From positions 186,001 to 250,000 of the forward strand of contig JASFXZ010000099.1 of the NCBI GenBank assembly GCA_032209605.1: a DNA stretch of 64,000 nucleotides, in the 5' to 3' direction. Both the position numbers and the translations under genes were made by a program. Origin of the DNA: Mactromeris polynyma. Lineage: Eukaryota > Mollusca > Bivalvia > Venerida > Mactridae. The notes under the pieces are model-generated. The model did not search any database, had not been told where the DNA came from, and worked only from the letters and a program-made list of their open reading frames with translations. Positions 50,601 through 59,600 of the stretch are shown here, one piece after another. The first letter of the stretch is position 1; each line of letters opens with the position of its first letter.

Positions 50601-53600
50601 GAATCATATGAATGTTATTAAAGATAAAGACAAGCTTTAATTAACGTAGCATATGATCAACAAGAAACATAGAGCTACAAAGCTTGTGTGCGACTAACAA
50701 GGTATCCAATAACAGATACTTAGCAGGGCTTATTTTATCTCCTGATTCTACTCTATATATACTGAGTGCCTAGCAAGAGAGCGAACAGTACCATTTTTCA
50801 CGTCTTTGGTATGACGCGGCCAGGGATCGAACCCACGACCTCCCGCACTCAAACGGACACTCTACCGACTGAGCTAATGAGGCAGTTTTGATGACATGAA
50901 TAGATTACTTGTTTCACATTGTGTTAACTGCATCAAGTAATTATTCTAACATTTTGGGATGAAACATGATACATGGGACTTTTGCAAACAAATTTGAAGC
51001 TGAGTAATTAATGACAGTCTCAGTTCATCACAGCCAGAAAAAGATTTATGTCTTGAATGTAGACAGTAACTATGCTAGTCTCAGTTCATCACAGCCAGAC
51101 AAAGATTTATGTCTTGAATGTAGACAGTAACTATGCTAGTCTCAGTTCATCACAGCCAGACAAAGATTTATGTCTTGAATGTAGACAGTAACTATGCTAG
51201 TCTCAGTTCATCACAGCCAGACAAAGATTTATGTCTTGAATGTAGACAGTAACTATGCTGGCAGTTTAAGTCCCAATAAGGGTTGTATATACATTTTTTC
51301 CAAAATATCTGAAATATCCAGAATATTCATGTATTTAAGTATACCTTATTTCTTAGTTATTCACATACTTATAGTGTCCCATCAAATTTTAGAAGATTTT
51401 TGAACTTGTTGACCTGTTTATTTAACCAGGTTTCTCATGTTTTTGTTTACACTCGCTGTATGCCCATATTCCTGATTACATCAGACAGGTGCACATAAAT
51501 CAGTGACCTTACATAACCGGATGAAAATTTCATAAATGATTAGTTTTAGTTGTTTTAGTTTAGTTTGATGTTATCAATACTTCAAAATGTTCAATTGAAT
51601 GATTATAACACATACAGAAAGTCATAGAAGCACAACGCAAAGTTAAGGAAACAAACCTTATTGGGTCTATAATGAAGTATCAATCATATTTCTAAAATCC
51701 ATCACTTTCAGTATCAAAAAATAAAATGTACTGTATTTTGTATCATGTGACAGGATTTGGGATTAATATGCTACTAGATTGAAAGGAATTATATACCAAT
51801 GTTGGAATTAAAGTTGATTAATATTTTTATAGACATGGTGAATGATTTACAACCTGAGGTAGATTAGTCATAGGACCATAATTATGTTCTGAACCCAACA
51901 TTTCAGTATGAACTTTGGTAAAATCGTCTATCTTTAACTGTTTGAAAATTCTCTGACATCTGAAAATATATATTTCACATAATTATTTCAATACAACAGT
52001 TAAACAATCTAACTACATGAAGTGTAAAACAAATCAAAGGATTGACAGTTAACTGACAAAATACAGCACAATGATGCAGTGTGAGCACAGTTAAATATGG
52101 GTCTTTTCAACCAATAATGAAAGTATGTTCAGCTTACTCAAATCAATATATCATATACTGTACATCAATCATTAATAAAACTGCCAAATATTATTGAAGA
52201 GTAAAGTTCTGTAGAAGCATATTGCCATATAAGCGAGTCGTATCAAATATGTCATAAATATACTTATTTCACAAGCATTCTAAATAAATGTTGTATAAGG
52301 ATAGCTTTTACTTTAATACAACATGCCTTTTTAATATTTCCTCAGTTGTTCTTTGTGCCTTTAATTTAGATCTAGGACCAACAACACCACATACAGCAGT
52401 CAGTCTGTAACCTTCAGCATATGTTGCACTTACCTACAACAAACATTTATGTTGTTTTTCAGGGAAAAAGTTAACCAAATAAATAATGTACTCGGTAAAG
52501 AAAATGAGGCAAGTTTTCATTTCAACATCAAAAAGAAGAAATAAAATCATCAGACTGAAAATGTTGAGAATGTTGAGATTGCAGCCTTCATAAACACTTT
52601 ACACACTTTCCTATGCTTATCTGCCCAATATGAATTGAATCCACCCATCCTTTCAAGTGTTATTGATCGGAAACCAATTTTGATGTCAAAAAAAGGACCA
52701 TAACACCTCAAATAATTGGTGAATTGTAACCAATATCGAACTTGACCTGCATTTTATTACTCAAAATGTATGTGTCCAATATGAACTGAATCCACCTATC
52801 CTTTCAATAGTTATCGATCGGAAACCAATTTTTGCACGGACAAACAGAAAGAAGTACAGACAGACGGACAGACAGGGGAAACACTTTATGCCCGTTCACA
52901 ATTCTTAGAATGGCAGGGGCATAATAAAAAATATTTTATATCATACAACATTGACTGTATAAGCTCACTTTATACTGTGGGGATGGAGGTAATCCTTTAG
53001 CTCCAGACACAAACACAGCCTCACCGGCCTCACCTATCAAACATACATACAATCATCAATAACAGTCACAAGAAACTGAATAACTGGATAATTAATCACT
53101 ACTTCATCATGAAATAAACAAACAATATTCTTTGAAGTTATTCTCAACAAGCCTTGATAAAGACAAACAAAGAATCTTGTATGAAGGTATCTGTTTTATA
53201 CACCAAGGGATGTGGTTATAAACCTTGAAACTGATCTCCACACGCAAATCTTATTTTTGTCTTTAAATTGCTCAAGCAAATGTTGGAATTATTTTGGAAT
53301 TTATAAAACAAAATTCTTTAATCAGTATCTACACTAAAACATATAATAATAGTATGTTCTACCAAAATCAGATGAGAATGAAAACTAACTGAGCATGAAT
53401 ACTGACCTGAAGATCTACAAGCCTCTGACCAAATTTCAGGATGATATTGTTACTTGGCATTCAATACTTACCCTAAATCTAAGATTTTACCTTGAAATCG
53501 GAGAGAAAGTTGATGACAAGAATAGTGAGTGGTCAGTTAGCATTGTAATCCACTTTCCACACTCTACATACTCAGACTCAGTAGAGACACATTTTTGAGG

Positions 53601-56600
53601 TTTGAGAGCTTAGTGTTATCATCCCAGCTTAGTGTTATCATCCCAAGTTGGTCATTATCATATCATACAGTTGAATATTATTTATGTTATGTCAACAACT
53701 TCTTAATTTACCATCAACAGCTTCCAACTTGACATCAGTAAAGTCACAAACAACATCAGGTAGCTGGTATCTAGCAGGGTCACCAATTTCATACAGCAGT
53801 TGTTCCGATACAGTTGCCATGGAAACAAGACCTCCTGTTTTAGGTGGTTTAGTAACAACAAAATCTCCATTCGATGAACATTCCACAATGGGAAATCCAA
53901 TGTTAGACCTGAATATAAACAATGTAACAAATTAACAAATGTCTAACATCAAAACATGTATATCATTTTTCATCTTAAAATGGATAGAGTAAACAAACAC
54001 ATCATAAGTGACATGTGTAGCAAGTTTTTTGTTGAGTTGTTTCTCATTATATTACAGAATGGGATATGAAGGCTGCACTGTGGACTACCAAAGCAAATAT
54101 GATTGTCATATTGTGTTACACACTAATCAAACCAATGCAAAGATTCATTAATAATAAAAAAATCTGGTTCAAAAGATGATAAGATCTTTTGGACTCATAA
54201 TTTTGAGTTAAATGTAATGTGTTGTAAATGTTAATGTCAAAAGTTACACCCTTATGTGCAACATGCGTAAAGATGTGCGTGCAACATTAACATCGCAGTA
54301 GTTCAATGCAATACTGAACAAATAGTACAATCCAAAACAACCATAAATAACTATTTTTGATTTACATGATATGACAACAAGTAACTTTGTCCATGAACAG
54401 ACATACTTCCTGTCCATGAACACACATACTTCCTGTCAATGAACAGACATACTTCCTGTCCATGAACAGACATACATCATGTCCATCAACAGACATACTT
54501 CCTGTCCATCAACAGACATACTTCCTGTCCATCAACAGACATACTTCCTGTCCATCAACAGACATACTCCAGCCCATCAACAGACATACATCCTGTCCAT
54601 CAACATACATACATCCTGTCCATCAACAGACATACATCCTGATCATCAACATACATACATCCTGACCATCAACAGACATACATCCTGTCCATCAACAGAC
54701 ATACATCCTGACCATCAACAGACATACATCCTGTCCATCAACAAACATACTTCCTGTCCATCAACATACATACATCCTGTCCATCAACGTACATACATCC
54801 TGTCCATCAACGTACATACATCCTGTCCATCAACATACATACATCCTGTCAATCAACAGACATACATCCTGTCCATCAACAATCATACATCCTGTCCATC
54901 AACGTACATACATCCTGTCCATCAACAGACATACATCCTGTCCATCAACAGACATACTTCCTGAACATCAACAGACATACATCCTGTCCATCAACAAACA
55001 TACATCCTGACCATCAACAGACATACATCCTGTCCATCAACAGACATACATCCTGTCCATCAACATATATACATCCTGTCCATCAACATACATACATCCT
55101 GTCCATCAACGTACATACATCCTGTCCATCAACAGACATACATCCTGACCATCAACAGACATACATCCTGACCATCAACATACATACATCCTGTCCATCA
55201 ACATACATACATCCTGTCCATCAACGTACATACATCCTGTCCATCAACAGACATACATCCTGTCTATCAACAGACATACTTCCTGAACATCAACGTACAT
55301 ACATCCTGTCCATCAACAAACATACATCCTGACCATAAACTTTCATACACCCTGAACATCAACAGACATACTTCCTGTCCATCAACAGACATACATCCTG
55401 ACCATCAACAGACATACATCCTGACCATCAACAGACATACATCCTGTCCATCAACATACATACATCCTGTCCATCAACAGACATACATCCTGTCCATCAA
55501 CAGACATACTTCCTGAACATCAACAGACATACTTCCTGTCCATCAACAGACATACATCCTGTCCATCAACAGACATACATCCTGAACATCAACAGACATA
55601 CTTCCTGTCCATCAACAGACATACATCCTGACCATCAACAGACATGCATCCTGACCATCAACAGACATACATCCTGTCCATCAACAGACATACATCCTGT
55701 CCATCAACATACATACATCCTGTCCATCAACAGACATACATCCTGTCCATCAACAGACATACATCCTGTCCATCAACAGACATACTTCCTGAACATCAAC
55801 AGACATACTTCCTGAACATCAACAGACATACTTCCTGAACATCAACAGACATACTTCCTGACCATCAACATACATACATCCTGACCATCAACATACATAC
55901 ATCCTGACCATCAACAGACATACATCCTGACCATCAACATACATACATCCTGTCCATCAACAGACATACATCGTGTCCATCAACATACATACATCCTGTC
56001 CATCAACAGACATACATCCTGCCCATCAACAGACATACTTCCTGAACTTCAACATACATACATCCTGTCCATCAACAGACATATATCCTGACCATCAACA
56101 GACATACATCCTGTCCATTAACAGACTTATATCCTGACCATCAACAGATATACAACCTGAACATCAACAGACATACATCCTGTCCATCAACAGACATACA
56201 TCCTGACCATCAACATACATACATCCTGTCCATCAACGTACATATATCCTGTCCATCAACATACATACATCCTGTCCATCAACAGACATACATCCTGTCC
56301 ATCAACATACATACATCCTGTCCATCAACATACATACATCCTGTCCATCAACAGACATACATCCTGACCATCAACATACATACTTCCTGTCCATCAACAG
56401 ACATACATCCTGACCATCAACAGACATACATCCTGACCATCAACAGACTTATATCCTGACCATCAACAGATATACAACCTGAACATCAACAGACATACAT
56501 CCTGTCCATCAACAGACATACATCCTGACCATCAACATACATACTTCCTGAACATCAACATACATACTTCCTGTCCATCAACATACATACATCCTGACCA

Positions 56601-59600
56601 TCAACATACATACATCCTGAACATCAACAGACATACATCCTGACCATCAACAGACATACATCCTGTCCATCAACAGACATACATCCTGTCCATCAACAGA
56701 CATACATCCTGACCATCAACAGACATACATCCTGTCCATCAACAGACATACTTCCTGAACATCAACATACATACATCCTGTACATCAACAGACATACATC
56801 CTGACCATCAACAGACATACATCCTGTCCATCAACAGACATATATCCTGACCATCAACAGATATACATCCTGAACATCAACAGACATACATCCTGACCAT
56901 CAACAGACATACATCCTGTCCATCAACAGACATACATCCTGACCATCAACAGACATACATCCTGTCCATCAACAGACATACATCCTGAACATGAACAGAC
57001 ATACATCCTGTCCATCAACAGACATACATCCTGACCATCAACAGACATACATCCTGTCCATCAACAGACATATATCCTGACCATCAACAGATATACATCC
57101 TGAACATCAACAGACATACATCCTGACCATCAACAGACATACATCCTGACCATGAACATACATACATCCTGTCCATCAACAGACATACATCCTGACCATG
57201 AACATACATACATCCTGACCATCAACAGACATACATCCTGACCATGAACATACATACATCCTGTCCATCAACAGACATACATCCTGACCATCAACATACA
57301 TACATCCTGTCCATCAACAGACATACATCCTGACCATCAACATACATACATCCTGACCATGAACAGACATACATCCTGACCATCAACATACATACATCCT
57401 GACCATGAACAGACATACATCCTGACCATCAACAGACATACATACATCCTGACCATGAACAGACATACATCCTGACCATGAACAGACATACATCCTGTCC
57501 ATCAACAGACATACATCCTGACCATGAACATACATACATCCTGACCATCAACAGACATACATCCTGACCATGAACATACATACATCCTGACCATCAACAT
57601 ACATACATCCTGACCATCAACAGACATATATCCTGTCCATCAACATACATACATCCTGACCATCAACATACATACATCCTGACCATCAACATACATACAT
57701 CATGAACATTAACAGACATACATCATGACCATCAACATACATACATCCTGAACATCAACATACATACATCCTGACCATCAACATACATACATCCTGACCA
57801 TGAACATACATACATCCTGACCATGAACAGACATACATCCTGACCATGAACAGACTTACATCCTGACCATCAACAGATATACATACATCCTGACCATGAA
57901 CAGACATACATCCTGACCATCAACAGATATACATACATCCTGTCCATCAACAGACATACATCCTGACCATGAACATACATACATCCTGACCATCAACAGA
58001 CATACATCCTGACCATGAACATACATACATCCTGACCATCAACATACATACATCATGAACATTAACAGACATACATCATGACCATCAACAGACATACATC
58101 CTGACCATTAACATACATACATCCTGTCCATCTACAGACATACATCCTGTCCATCAACAGACATACATCCTGACCATCAACATACATACATCCTGTCCAT
58201 CAACATACATACATCCTGACCATCAACAGACATACATCCTGAACATCAACATACATACATCCTGTCCATCAACATACATACATCCTGACCATCAACAGAC
58301 ATACATCCTGACCATCAACATACATACATCCTGAACATCAACATACATACATCCTGACCATCAACATACATACATCCTGACCATGAACAGACATACATCC
58401 TGACCACCAACGTACATACATCCTGACCATGAACAGACATACATCCTGACCATCAACATACATACATCCTGACCATCAACATACATACATCCTGACCATG
58501 AACAGACATACATCCTGACCATGAACAGACATACATCCTGACCATCAACAGACATACATCCTGACCATGAACAGACATACATCCTGACCATCAACATACA
58601 TACATCCTGATCATCAGCATACATACATCCTGACCATCAACATACATACATCCTGACCATCAACAGACATACTTCCTGTCCATCACCATACATACATCCT
58701 GACCATCAACATACATACATCCTGACCATCAACATACATACATCCTGACCATCAGCAGACATACATCATGACCATCAACATACATACATCCTGACCATCA
58801 GCGGACATACATCCTGACCATCAGCGGACATACATCATGAACATCAACATCATACATCCTGTCCATCAACAAACATACATCCTGACCATCAACAGACATA
58901 CTTCCTGTCCATCACCATACATACATCCTGACCATCAACAGACATACTTCCTGTCCATCAGCAGACATACATTCTGACCATCAACAGACATACATCCTGT
59001 CCATCATCATATTTTTGCCAATGGTTTATGAATGGTTAACGGATTGATACAAAACTATGGGTACTCAAATCTGGTAAAGAAATATTTCAATAATTTAGCA
59101 AAAATTCCTTTGTACATGGATAGGAAGATTTAGAGAACAAACTATATCCTGACACACAGTGACTCACTGGAACAGATATAATGTGTTATTTCAATAGCAC
59201 TGAGAATAAACATAATGACCAACCAGTCTTTTATGGTGTGCCAATCAGTAAAGATTCCACCAGTCACTTGAGCACCACATTCCACCAGATGTCCAGCCAA
59301 ACTGAAATTTTACACTAGAAAATTACATATCCATAACTACCAAAATGTATTTTTATCTACCAGTAATTAATCACAAAGCTAACACTCCATACACTGGAAT
59401 GTACCACACAGAGAATACATAAGTGGTACATTCCAGAATGTTCACCTTCATGTACTTGTATATCCACTTACAGTGACTTTGTACCACATTTACCTTCACC
59501 CCTGCATATTACACTACATTCCAATGATTTATCCTTAATAGTGATAACAAAACATAAACTTGCATCAAAGTCACTCACACAATGGAACTATAGTTAGTTC

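Noticed and set aside
50813..50885. Functional tRNA gene
   Set aside because: The anticodon stem has mismatches, the acceptor stem pairs poorly, and a SINE-like body follows.
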